Assembly: GCA_900768785.1 (NCBI GenBank)
Contig: CAAGEG010000073.1
Coordinates: 1-16,496 of the forward strand
Source of the DNA: an uncultured Prevotella sp.
GTDB taxonomy: Bacteria > Bacteroidota > Bacteroidia > Bacteroidales > Bacteroidaceae
Length of the DNA: 16,496 nucleotides
Direction: 5' to 3'
A program made the translations under genes and the position numbers. Positions 6,171 to 14,192 of the stretch are shown piece after piece (the stretch's first letter is position 1; the number at the start of each line of letters is the position of its first letter). The notes beneath the pieces were generated by a model, which saw nothing but the letters and a program-made list of their open reading frames with translations, searched no databases and was not told where the DNA came from.

Positions 6171-7970
6171 ATGAAACATAAATTAAGAAGTGCCGTTTGC
6201 ACCGAAGGAAGAAGAATGGCGGGAGCAAGAGCTCTTTGGGTGGCAACAGGCATGAAACAAGAACAGTTTGGTAAGCCAATAATTGCAATAGTTAATTCAT
6301 TTACTCAGTTTGTTCCCGGTCATACACATTTACATGAAATAGGTCAGATTGTAAAAGCTGAAATAGAAAAATTGGGATGTTATGCCGCAGAGTTTAATAC
6401 TATAGCTATAGATGATGGTATTGCTATGGGTCATGATGGCATGCTTTATTCGTTACCTTCACGTGATATTATTGCAGACTCGGTTGAATATATGGTTAAT
6501 GCGCATAAAGCAGATGCAATGATATGCATTTCTAATTGCGACAAGATAACTCCGGGAATGCTAATGGCTTCGATGCGATTAAATATTCCAACAGTCTTTT
6601 GTAGTGGAGGACCGATGGAAGCAGGTAGATGGAAAGGGGAAAATGCTGACTTGATAACTGCCATGATTAAAGGTGCGGACAAGAGCGTCAGCGATGAAGA
6701 TATGAGAGAAATAGAAGGTTGCTCATGTCCGGGATGTGGAAGTTGTTCCGGAATGTTTACGGCAAACTCTATGAACTCTCTTACAGAAGCTATCGGACTC
6801 TCTTTGCCTGGTAACGGAACAATACTTGCAACTCATGAAAATCGTATTCAACTTTTCAAAGATGCTGCACGTCAGATTGTCGTAAATGCTATGAAGTATT
6901 ATGAAGAAGGTGACGAAAGTGTGTTGCCACGCAATATTGCTACAAGAGAAGCTTTTCTTAATGCTATGACTCTTGATATTGCTATGGGTGGAAGTACTAA
7001 TACTGTGCTCCATTTACTTGCTGTAGCACAAGAGGCAGGTGTTGATTTTAAAATGCAAGATATAGATATGTTGAGCAGAAAAGTTCCATGTCTATGTAAA
7101 TTATCTCCGAATACACAGAAGTATAGTGTACAAGAATGTAACAGAGCCGGAGGTATATTGGGAATCATAAATGAACTATCTAAAGGTGGTTTGATTTATG
7201 AGAATGCTATTCGTGTTGATGGAAAGACACTTGGTGAACAGTTAAAGAAATATGATATTACCAATGGTAATGTAGATGAAGAAGCTAATCGTATTTATCA
7301 AAGTGCTCCGGGACGTAAGTTCTCTACAAAAATGGGTTCACAGAATGCACAATGGGGAACACTTGATACAGATCGTAAGGAAGGATGTATACGTAGCATA
7401 GAGAATGCATATACAAAAGACGGAGGTCTTGCTGTGTTGTTTGGTAATATAGCTCAAGACGGTTGTGTTGTGAAAACGGCAGGTGTAGATTCTTCTATAT
7501 GGAAGTTTAGCGGCCCTGCTAAAGTTTTCGATTCTCAAGAAGCCGCTTGTGAAGGAATTCTTGGCGGCAAGGTTGAAAGTGGTGATTGTGTTGTAATAAC
7601 TCATGAAGGACCTAAGGGCGGTCCAGGAATGCAGGAGATGCTTTATCCGACATCTTATATTAAGAGTATGCATCTTGGTAAAGAATGTGCTCTTATTACT
7701 GATGGTCGTTTCAGCGGTGGTACTTCCGGACTTAGTATTGGTCATATTTCACCTGAAGCTGCAGCCGGTGGTAATATTGGCAAAATTATAGATGGTGATA
7801 TAATAGAGATAGATATACCCAATCGTTCTATAAATGTAAAACTGACAGACGAAGAACTCCGAAATCGCGAACAACGTCCTTTAACAAGAAATAGAGTTGT
7901 TAGCAAGGCTTTGAGGGCTTATGCACAGAGTGTTAGTTCTGCAGATAAAGGTGGTGTAAGGATTATTTAA
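6171..7970 (+). CDS. ilvD: Dihydroxy-acid dehydratase
   Basis: IlvD dehydrates 2,3-dihydroxy-isovalerate and 2,3-dihydroxy-3-methylvalerate to the keto acids of valine/leucine and isoleucine, using an Fe-S cluster. The 599-residue protein starts MKHKLRSAVCTEGRRMAGAR. Signatures are CISNCDKITPGM (C123), the SGGPMEAG loop, and GCSCPGCGSCSGMFTANSMN (C192 and neighbours), with GRFSGGTSG near the C-terminus. The segment NSFTQFVPGHTH (42-53) has Gly where oxygen-tolerant [2Fe-2S] enzymes carry Cys in a PCN motif. It therefore resembles the oxygen-sensitive [4Fe-4S] enzyme of E. coli, consistent with an anaerobe. It is the first gene of the ilv operon, 4 nt before ilvB. Confidence 0.97.
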   Translation: MKHKLRSAVCTEGRRMAGARALWVATGMKQEQFGKPIIAIVNSFTQFVPGHTHLHEIGQIVKAEIEKLGCYAAEFNTIAIDDGIAMGHDGMLYSLPSRDIIADSVEYMVNAHKADAMICISNCDKITPGMLMASMRLNIPTVFCSGGPMEAGRWKGENADLITAMIKGADKSVSDEDMREIEGCSCPGCGSCSGMFTANSMNSLTEAIGLSLPGNGTILATHENRIQLFKDAARQIVVNAMKYYEEGDESVLPRNIATREAFLNAMTLDIAMGGSTNTVLHLLAVAQEAGVDFKMQDIDMLSRKVPCLCKLSPNTQKYSVQECNRAGGILGIINELSKGGLIYENAIRVDGKTLGEQLKKYDITNGNVDEEANRIYQSAPGRKFSTKMGSQNAQWGTLDTDRKEGCIRSIENAYTKDGGLAVLFGNIAQDGCVVKTAGVDSSIWKFSGPAKVFDSQEAACEGILGGKVESGDCVVITHEGPKGGPGMQEMLYPTSYIKSMHLGKECALITDGRFSGGTSGLSIGHISPEAAAGGNIGKIIDGDIIEIDIPNRSINVKLTDEELRNREQRPLTRNRVVSKALRAYAQSVSSADKGGVRII

Positions 7971-7974
7971 TATT

Positions 7975-9690
7975 ATGGCAAAGGAAATTATAACAGGTGC
8001 TGAAGCCTTAATGAGAGCATTGAAGGCAGAAAACGTAAAAACTATATTCGGTTATCCCGGAGGTTCAATAATGCCTGTTTTTGATTCTCTGTATGATTAT
8101 ACACGTGGAAGCAAAAAAGCTTTTGATCATATACTTGTAAGGCATGAGCAATCAGCTGCACATGCTGCAGAAGGATATGCAAGAGTAAGTGGTGATGTTG
8201 GTGTTTGTCTTGTTACAAGCGGACCGGGAGCAACAAATACTTTAACAGGTGTTGCTGATGCAATGCTTGACTCAACTCCTATCGTTGTTATTGCAGGTCA
8301 GGTTGGTGTATCTGCACTTGGAACAGATGCTTTTCAAGAGGTTGACCTTGTGGGTGTTGCCCAACCAATAAGTAAATGGAGTTATCAGATAAGGCGTGCT
8401 GAAGATGTTGCGTGGGCTGTAAGTCGTGCTTTTTATATTGCTCGTTCCGGACGTCCGGGGCCTGTTGTGCTTGACTTCCCTAAAAATGCTCAAGTAACAA
8501 CAATGGAATATGAAGAACAACATGTTGATTTCGTGCGCAGTTATGTTGCTTATCCTCAGTTAGATAATGATGCTGTTAAGGAAGCAGCAACACTTATTAA
8601 TAAAGCGAAGAAGCCTCTTGCTTTGGTTGGGCAAGGGGTTGAGCTTGGTAATGCGCAAGAAGAGTTAATAGACTTCCTTGAAAAAGCCGATATTCCTGCG
8701 GCAAGAACTCTATTGGGCCTTTCTGCTCTTCCTTCAAATCATCCATTGAATATGGGTATGTTAGGTATGCATGGTAATTATGCTCCGAATATAAAAGAAC
8801 AAGAATGTGATGTGCTTATTGCCATAGGTATGCGTTTTAGTGACCGTGTTACGGGAAATCTTAATACATATGCCAAGCAAGCAAAAATAATACATCTTGA
8901 TATTGATAAGTCGGAAATTGATAAGAATGTTCATGCAGATGTTGCAGTTGTTGCAGATTGTAAAGAGTCGCTACCTGCAATAACGTCTCTTCTTGAAAAG
9001 AATAATCATAAGGAGTGGAGAGATAGTTTTGCTCCTTTGTATGATGAAGAGTATCGCAAAGTAATCAATCCGGCAATACATCCGGAAAATGGTCCTTTGT
9101 TAATGGGAGAAGTTGTTAATGCAGTGGCAGAAGCAACTGGAGGGAATGCTGTTCTTGTTAATGATGTCGGATTAAACCAAATGTTCTCAAGTCGTTATTT
9201 TAAATATAATAATAAACGCTCTATTGTAAGTAGTGGCGGCTTGGGTACAATGGGCTTTGGTTTGCCTGCAGCAATAGGTGCGACTTTTGGAGCAGAAGGA
9301 AGAACCGTTTGCATGTTCTCCGGCGATGGCGGCTTACAAATGAGCATACAGGAGTTAGGTACAATAATGGAACAACAATCTCCTGTTAAAATTATTCTCA
9401 TGAATAATAATTATTTGGGCAATGTGCGTCAATGGCAAGACTTGTTCTTTAATAAGCGAAAGTCTTTTACTCATATGCTGAATCCAGATTATGGAAAGAT
9501 AAGCGAAGGATATTCTATCCCTTATGTTTTCGTGGAGGATCGTAAAGACCTTAAATCGGCAATAGATAAAATGTTATCTACAGATGGACCTTTCCTTTTG
9601 GAATGTGCAGTTAAAGAAGAGGAGAATGTCTTGCCTATGACACCTCCGGGAAAGTCGGTAGATGAAATGTTATTGGAATTGGATATATAA
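7975..9690 (+). CDS. ilvB: Acetohydroxyacid (acetolactate) synthase, large catalytic subunit
   Basis: IlvB condenses pyruvate with pyruvate or 2-ketobutyrate to give acetolactate or acetohydroxybutyrate, using thiamine diphosphate and FAD. The 571-residue protein has the N-terminal TPP domain with YPGGSIMPVFD and the catalytic Glu (E58, in VRHEQSAAHAAEGYAR), then SGPGATN and GQV. The central FAD domain is followed by the C-terminal TPP/Mg motif GDGG (450-453) with NNN at 477-479, and then YLGNVRQWQDLFF with W487. Two usually conserved stretches differ: QHQMW is LNQMF (400-404), and the Met of LGMV is Asn (N483). Whether these are lineage-specific needs an alignment. The gene follows ilvD by 4 nt and precedes the regulatory-subunit gene by 6 nt, so the three are almost certainly co-transcribed. 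Confidence 0.97.
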   Translation: MAKEIITGAEALMRALKAENVKTIFGYPGGSIMPVFDSLYDYTRGSKKAFDHILVRHEQSAAHAAEGYARVSGDVGVCLVTSGPGATNTLTGVADAMLDSTPIVVIAGQVGVSALGTDAFQEVDLVGVAQPISKWSYQIRRAEDVAWAVSRAFYIARSGRPGPVVLDFPKNAQVTTMEYEEQHVDFVRSYVAYPQLDNDAVKEAATLINKAKKPLALVGQGVELGNAQEELIDFLEKADIPAARTLLGLSALPSNHPLNMGMLGMHGNYAPNIKEQECDVLIAIGMRFSDRVTGNLNTYAKQAKIIHLDIDKSEIDKNVHADVAVVADCKESLPAITSLLEKNNHKEWRDSFAPLYDEEYRKVINPAIHPENGPLLMGEVVNAVAEATGGNAVLVNDVGLNQMFSSRYFKYNNKRSIVSSGGLGTMGFGLPAAIGATFGAEGRTVCMFSGDGGLQMSIQELGTIMEQQSPVKIILMNNNYLGNVRQWQDLFFNKRKSFTHMLNPDYGKISEGYSIPYVFVEDRKDLKSAIDKMLSTDGPFLLECAVKEEENVLPMTPPGKSVDEMLLELDI

Positions 9691-9696
9691 TAAGAT

Positions 9697-10257
9697 ATGG
9701 AAGCAACAGACAAAAAACTATATACTTTGCTGGTTTATTCAGAGAATATTGCCGGTATTCTAAATCAAATAACAGCAGTATTCACACGTAGACAAGTAAA
9801 TATTGAGAGTCTAAATGTTTCAGCATCAAGTATAGAAGGAGTTCACAAATATACTATTACTGCGTGGAGTGATGAAGATCAAATAACGAAGATAACAAAA
9901 CAGATTGAAAAGAAGATAGATGTCATAAAGGCAAACTTCTATACAGACGACCAATTGTTTATTCGTGAGGTTGGTTTATACAAACTTTCAACTCCTGAAG
10001 TGCTTTCTAATCCTGAGATATCACGTTTGATAAGAAAAGCAGATGCAAGAATAATGGAAGTAAACCCAACTTTCTGTAGTGTGATGCTTGGAGGCGTGAC
10101 AGAAGATATTACAAACTTATATTATGCTTTAGACAAGTATAATTGTTTGTTACAGTATACACGTAGTGGTCGTATAGCTATAACACGTTCAACGGTTGAA
10201 CAAGTTAGTGATTTTCTTGATTTACAGGAGAAAGGCAGAATAAAGAATGGTAAGTAA
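9697..10257 (+). CDS. ilvN: Acetohydroxyacid synthase, regulatory small subunit
   Basis: This 186-residue protein is the regulatory subunit that activates IlvB and normally gives feedback inhibition by valine. The N-terminal ACT domain (about 8-80) reads YTLLVYSENIAGILNQITAV and continues with INIESL-type residues (VNIESLNVSAS). The C-terminal half (about 90-175, REVGLYKL to LLQYTRSGRIAITRS) matches the small-subunit C-terminal domain. It is somewhat longer than E. coli IlvH (163 residues). The start lies 6 nt after ilvB. The stop overlaps the start of the thioesterase gene by 11 nt, suggesting translational coupling to it. Confidence 0.94.
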   Translation: MEATDKKLYTLLVYSENIAGILNQITAVFTRRQVNIESLNVSASSIEGVHKYTITAWSDEDQITKITKQIEKKIDVIKANFYTDDQLFIREVGLYKLSTPEVLSNPEISRLIRKADARIMEVNPTFCSVMLGGVTEDITNLYYALDKYNCLLQYTRSGRIAITRSTVEQVSDFLDLQEKGRIKNGK

Positions 10258-11014
10258 GGTAGGTAGATACGAATTTCTTGCAGAGCCCTTTCATTGTGAT
10301 TTTTCTAAGCATTTGTTTATGGGGCATTTGGGAAATCATTTGCTTAATGCTGCTGATTTTCATTCAACAGATAGGGGCTTTGGTATGACTTATCTTCATC
10401 CTATTCACAAGACGTGGGTATTGTCACGTCTTGCAATAGAGATGGATTCCATGCCTGAACAATATGAGCGCTTTGCGGTAGAAACGTGGGTTGAGAGTGC
10501 GAAACGCTATTTTACTTCTCGTGATTTTCGTATTTCTGATTTGTCAGATAACAAAGTCTATGGCTACGGACGTAGTGTTTGGGCTATGATTGATACTGAA
10601 ACAAGAGAGCCGCAGAATATCTTTGACATAAGAGACGGGTTGATAGACAGCTTTGTCGAGTCGGAGAAAGAATGTGACATGGATGCTCTTTCACGTGTGA
10701 AAATGGTTGACGATGCTGCATTTGTCGGCTCTTTGAAAACCTCATATAGCGATGTTGACGTAAATGGACATATAAATAGTGTCAAATATATAGAGCATAT
10801 ATTAGACCTGTTTACGCTTGATTGCTATAAGTCTTTTAGACTTAAACGCTTTGATATAGCTTATGTGGCAGAGAGTCATTACGGAGATACTCTCAGGTTT
10901 TATAGAGAAGATTGTGGCGATGATGAGTATAATATTCGTGTTACCAAAGTCTCTGATAAGTTAGATAATGAGATAGAGACATGCAGATGTAAAGTTAAAT
11001 TTGTAAAAGATTGA
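10247..11014 (+). CDS. Acyl-ACP thioesterase (FatA/FatB-like, double hotdog)
   Basis: This 255-residue protein resembles bacterial and plant acyl-ACP thioesterases, which release fatty acids from acyl carrier protein. It has two hotdog halves. The first contains HLGNHLLNAADFHSTDRGFG (27-46) and a WVESAKRYFTSRDF strand. The second carries the catalytic stretch SDVDVNGHINSVKYIEHILD (168-187), with D171, N173 and H175 matching the Asp-Asn-His of plant FatB, and E209 in YVAESHYGDTL matching its catalytic Glu. The ATG at 10247 lies inside the end of ilvN. Embedding in the ilv operon suggests a link to branched-chain acyl groups made from the keto acids of this pathway. That link is inference; substrate specificity cannot be read from the sequence. 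Confidence 0.88.
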   Translation: MVSKVGRYEFLAEPFHCDFSKHLFMGHLGNHLLNAADFHSTDRGFGMTYLHPIHKTWVLSRLAIEMDSMPEQYERFAVETWVESAKRYFTSRDFRISDLSDNKVYGYGRSVWAMIDTETREPQNIFDIRDGLIDSFVESEKECDMDALSRVKMVDDAAFVGSLKTSYSDVDVNGHINSVKYIEHILDLFTLDCYKSFRLKRFDIAYVAESHYGDTLRFYREDCGDDEYNIRVTKVSDKLDNEIETCRCKVKFVKD

Positions 11015-11021
11015 AAGTAAA

Positions 11022-11053
11022 TTTGCTTATTACGTATGAATTATGTAATTTTG
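11022..11053 (+). promoter_or_regulatory. Internal promoter driving ilvC
   Basis: TTTG at 11022-11025 and TAATTTTG at 11046-11053 are separated by exactly 20 nt, the same arrangement as the OmpA-like gene's promoter. It lies just after the thioesterase stop, and transcription would start near 11060 with a leader of about 79 nt. IlvC can therefore be made independently of ilvDBN, though read-through is also possible because no terminator separates them. Confidence 0.75.
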
Positions 11054-11138
11054 CACGCAATTTTAGTAAACAAAAGTAATTTATATAATTAATAAAGCCG
11101 TACTTAAAACAAGGCGGCAGAATAAAAAAGTTATAAAT

Positions 11139-12182
11139 ATGGCAGAAATGAATTTTGGTGGCGTTATAGAAACAGTAGTCACCAGTAAGGAATTCTCTTT
11201 GGAGAAAGCGCGTGAAGTACTCAAGAATGAGACAATCGCCGTTTTAGGTTATGGTATTCAGGGTCCCGGTCAGGCTTGCAATCTTCGCGATAATGGTTTT
11301 AACGTTATTGTAGGACAGCGTCCCGGCAAAACTTATGACAAGGCAGTCGCTGACGGTTGGGTTCCCGGCAAGACTTTATTCTCAATAGAAGAGGCAGCAG
11401 AGAAAGGTACAATCGTTTGTATGTTGCTTTCAGATGCAGGTCAAATATCAGCATGGCCTAAGGTTAAGCCATATCTTACAACGGGTAAGGCACTTTATTA
11501 TTCTCATGGTTTTGCTATTAACTGGAGTGATCGTACAGGTGTTGTACCTCCAGAAGATATTGATGTAATTATGGTAGCTCCTAAGGGCTCAGGTACATCT
11601 TTGCGTACAATGTTCTGCGAAGGTCGTGGTCTTAACTGTTCTTATGCAGTTTATCAAGACGCAACAGGCAAAGCAGAAGAGCGTACTATCGCTTTTGGTA
11701 TTGGTATTGGTGCCGGTTATCTTTTCAAAACAACATTCCAGCGTGAGGCAACCAGTGACCTTACAGGAGAGCGTGGTTCTTTGATGGGTGCTATTGAAGG
11801 TCTTCTTGAAGCACAATATCAGGTTCTTCGTGAGCATGGTCATTCACCATCTGAGGCTTTCAACGAGACTGTTGAGGAACTTACACAGAGTCTTGGCCCG
11901 TTGTTTGGAGCAAAGGGTATGGATTGGATGTATGCAAACTGCTCTACAACAGCGCAACGTGGTGCTCTTGATTGGGCTCCTCGTTTCCGCGATGCTATCA
12001 AACCTGTTATGGAATGGTTGTATCTTTCTGTGAAATCCGGTAATGAGGCACAGATATCTATTGATAGCAATTCTAAAGAAGATTATAGAGAGAAGCTTAA
12101 TGAGGAGCTCCGTCAGATGCGCGAGAGCGAGATGTGGCAGGCTGGTGCTACTGTTCGTCAGCTTCGTCCTGAAAATAATTAA
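11139..12182 (+). CDS. ilvC: Ketol-acid reductoisomerase (class I)
   Basis: IlvC isomerises and reduces acetolactate and acetohydroxybutyrate to the dihydroxy acids used by IlvD, with NAD(P)H and two Mg2+. The 347-residue protein is of the short class I type. The Rossmann motif is VLGYGIQGPGQ (35-45), followed by a cofactor loop GQRPGKTYDKA. H123 (YSHGF) corresponds to the conserved active-site His. Metal ligands D207 and E211 (TSDLTGERGSLMG), E243 and E247 (FNETVEEL), and S269 in NCSTTAQRGA keep the family spacing. The start MAEMNFGGVIETVV fits the phylum's homologues. It has its own promoter and ends at a strong hairpin terminator. The loop residue pattern alone does not settle NADPH versus NADH preference. 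Confidence 0.97.
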   Translation: MAEMNFGGVIETVVTSKEFSLEKAREVLKNETIAVLGYGIQGPGQACNLRDNGFNVIVGQRPGKTYDKAVADGWVPGKTLFSIEEAAEKGTIVCMLLSDAGQISAWPKVKPYLTTGKALYYSHGFAINWSDRTGVVPPEDIDVIMVAPKGSGTSLRTMFCEGRGLNCSYAVYQDATGKAEERTIAFGIGIGAGYLFKTTFQREATSDLTGERGSLMGAIEGLLEAQYQVLREHGHSPSEAFNETVEELTQSLGPLFGAKGMDWMYANCSTTAQRGALDWAPRFRDAIKPVMEWLYLSVKSGNEAQISIDSNSKEDYREKLNEELRQMRESEMWQAGATVRQLRPENN

Positions 12183-12206
12183 TTCGGAAGATATTTCTTT
12201 TATAAT

Positions 12207-12241
12207 AAAAGACATGGATTTATTGTTCCATGTCTTTTTTT
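12207..12241 (+). terminator. Rho-independent terminator of ilvC, probably bidirectional
   Basis: A 12-bp perfect stem (AAAAGACATGGA, 12207-12218, with TCCATGTCTTTT, 12227-12238) and an 8-nt loop is followed by seven T residues (12235-12241). On the other strand the stem is also followed by a short T run, so it may end recQ transcription as well. recQ converges on it from 12283. Confidence 0.92.
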
Positions 12242-12282
12242 GTTGCCTTGAGATAATGTATGAACTGTTGTCGTTTGTTCTG

Positions 12283-14190
12283 TTATAACGATATGTTTCC
12301 ATTCATCATATATACTATTTCTTCATCTATGAGGTATTCAAGAGCTTCTTCAAGAGTGTTGAGATTGCAGTCGATATCTTTTATTTCCGTAACATGATGA
12401 GGCTTTTTGTCTTTAAGAAACTGTTTTATCATGTTGCATGCTTGTTTGAATTCGGCTTTTGATGGTATTTTTTTATTATGGTTTATGCAGACATCACATT
12501 GTTTGCAGTTTTTAGAAGTCTTTTCTCCAAAATAATTAAGCAATTGTCTGCTTCGGCAAATATCATTATTTGAAGCGTAATTTATCATAGCATTTATTCT
12601 TTGAGAAAATTCTTTTTTACGCTCTTTATATACGTCATCAGGGAAAACGAGTCTTTCAGACTCTTCTCTTCTTTGCAGATAAATGATGTGTGGTATTTTC
12701 TTACGTGGAATAAATGCGATTATTCTTATTTCTGCAAGGTGTTTCATTATGTCGTAAACCTCTTGTCTGCCTATTCCTGTTTGCATGGCTATCAGGCTGT
12801 CGTCTATTGCACACATATCTACAAACAGTCCTCCGTAGTTGCGTAGTAGGGCTGTTACCACGTCATTCTCTTTTTTATTTAGTGTGTCAAGCCTATACAG
12901 GTCATCTCTTTCAAGTAGTATCTTTACTCGTGTCTTGCCTTCATCTTCGTCTTCATAGTCTATGTATCCTGACCTCATGAGGATTTTGAGTGCAGAAATT
13001 ACTTTTGTGGGGAAGTGTTTGAATGTTTGGCAAAATTTGTCTATGTTGAATTCAAATCTATATCCTCTTCCGCTACCAACGGCTATCTGATAAAAAAATG
13101 CGAGGTGGTCATAAACTGTGCGTATGTATTCGGTTTCGGGGAAGTTGTCGTCGATTCTGCGCATGAGTTTCCCTTTGTCGCTACCATTATAAAGCAAAAT
13201 TGCTTTAGACATTTTACCGTCTCTGCCGGCACGTCCTGCTTCTTGAAAGTAGGCTTCTATTGAGTCAGGACAGTCTGTGTGTATTACTATCCTCACGTCG
13301 GGTTTGTCTATCCCCATTCCAAAAGCGTTGGTAGCAACCATCACTCTTACCTTATCTGTGGTCCATTCTTTTTGTCTTTCGTCTCTTATTGCGTTTTCCA
13401 AACCTGCATTATAGTAAGTTGCGCTTATGCCGTTTTGGTTCAGAAATTTTGCTATGTCCTTAGTCTTCTGCCTGTTTCTTACATATACGATGGCGCAACC
13501 TTCTTCTTTTTGAAGAATGTCTATCAGCTCTTTTTCTTTATCAAACGTTTGTCTTACTATATATGCAAGATTTTTGCGTTCAAAACTCATTTTGAACACA
13601 TTTTTTGTTTTAAATCCTAACTTGTCTTGTATGTCATCCACCACAGGTGGTGTAGCTGTTGCCGTGAGTGCAAGTAGGGGAGTGTCGGGTTTTATTTTTC
13701 TTATTTCCGATATGTGAAGATATGAAGGTCTGAAGTCATATCCCCATTGGCTGATGCAATGAGCCTCGTCAACGGTGATAAGGCATACATCCATGTGTTT
13801 CAGCTTCTTAACAAATATTTCTGAAGATAGTCGTTCCGGAGAGATATACAATATTTTGACTCCGCCGAAAATGGCGTTATCAAGTGTTTTCATTATATCT
13901 GAGTGTGACATTCCGCTGTATACGGCAGACGCTTTTATGCCTTTGCTTCTTAGGTTTGCCACTTGGTCTTTCATCAAGGCTATGAGAGGTGTGATAACAA
14001 TACATACTCCTTCGGTTGCAAGTGCAGGAACTTGAAATGTTATCGACTTGCCTCCTCCTGTCGGCATCAGTCCTAATGTGTCTTTTCCTGCGCAAATGTT
14101 CTCTATTATTTCGCGTTGTATGCCACGAAAGTTGTCATATCCCCAATATTCTTGCAGGATTTTCAAGTATGTATCATTACTTTTAGACAT
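12283..14190 (-). CDS. recQ: ATP-dependent DNA helicase RecQ
   Basis: RecQ unwinds DNA 3'-5' in recombination and repair. The 635-residue protein has the complete helicase core: FRGIQREIIE, Walker A TGGGKS (44-49), DEAH (141-144), LTATATP (175-181), YVRNRQKTKDIAKFL, and QEAGRAGRDG (316-325). The zinc-binding cysteines keep the RecQ spacing (C545, C562, C565, C568). They lie about 200 residues after the core rather than directly behind it as in E. coli RecQ (C380-C403). The intervening region (about 347-530) looks like winged-helix segments. The short C-terminus has no obvious HRDC domain. The ATG lies 2 nt after the recJ stop, so the two genes are co-transcribed and probably translationally coupled. 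Confidence 0.95.
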   Translation of the reverse strand: MSKSNDTYLKILQEYWGYDNFRGIQREIIENICAGKDTLGLMPTGGGKSITFQVPALATEGVCIVITPLIALMKDQVANLRSKGIKASAVYSGMSHSDIMKTLDNAIFGGVKILYISPERLSSEIFVKKLKHMDVCLITVDEAHCISQWGYDFRPSYLHISEIRKIKPDTPLLALTATATPPVVDDIQDKLGFKTKNVFKMSFERKNLAYIVRQTFDKEKELIDILQKEEGCAIVYVRNRQKTKDIAKFLNQNGISATYYNAGLENAIRDERQKEWTTDKVRVMVATNAFGMGIDKPDVRIVIHTDCPDSIEAYFQEAGRAGRDGKMSKAILLYNGSDKGKLMRRIDDNFPETEYIRTVYDHLAFFYQIAVGSGRGYRFEFNIDKFCQTFKHFPTKVISALKILMRSGYIDYEDEDEGKTRVKILLERDDLYRLDTLNKKENDVVTALLRNYGGLFVDMCAIDDSLIAMQTGIGRQEVYDIMKHLAEIRIIAFIPRKKIPHIIYLQRREESERLVFPDDVYKERKKEFSQRINAMINYASNNDICRSRQLLNYFGEKTSKNCKQCDVCINHNKKIPSKAEFKQACNMIKQFLKDKKPHHVTEIKDIDCNLNTLEEALEYLIDEEIVYMMNGNISL

Positions 14191-14192
14191 GT

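Noticed and set aside
7338..7745. 135-residue minus-strand open frame
   Set aside because: It is antisense to ilvD, composed of low-complexity Thr/Ser-rich sequence, and shows no family signature.
13279..13620. 113-residue plus-strand open frame and similar short plus-strand frames within recQ and recJ
   Set aside because: They are antisense to the intact helicase and exonuclease motifs and have no recognisable domain.
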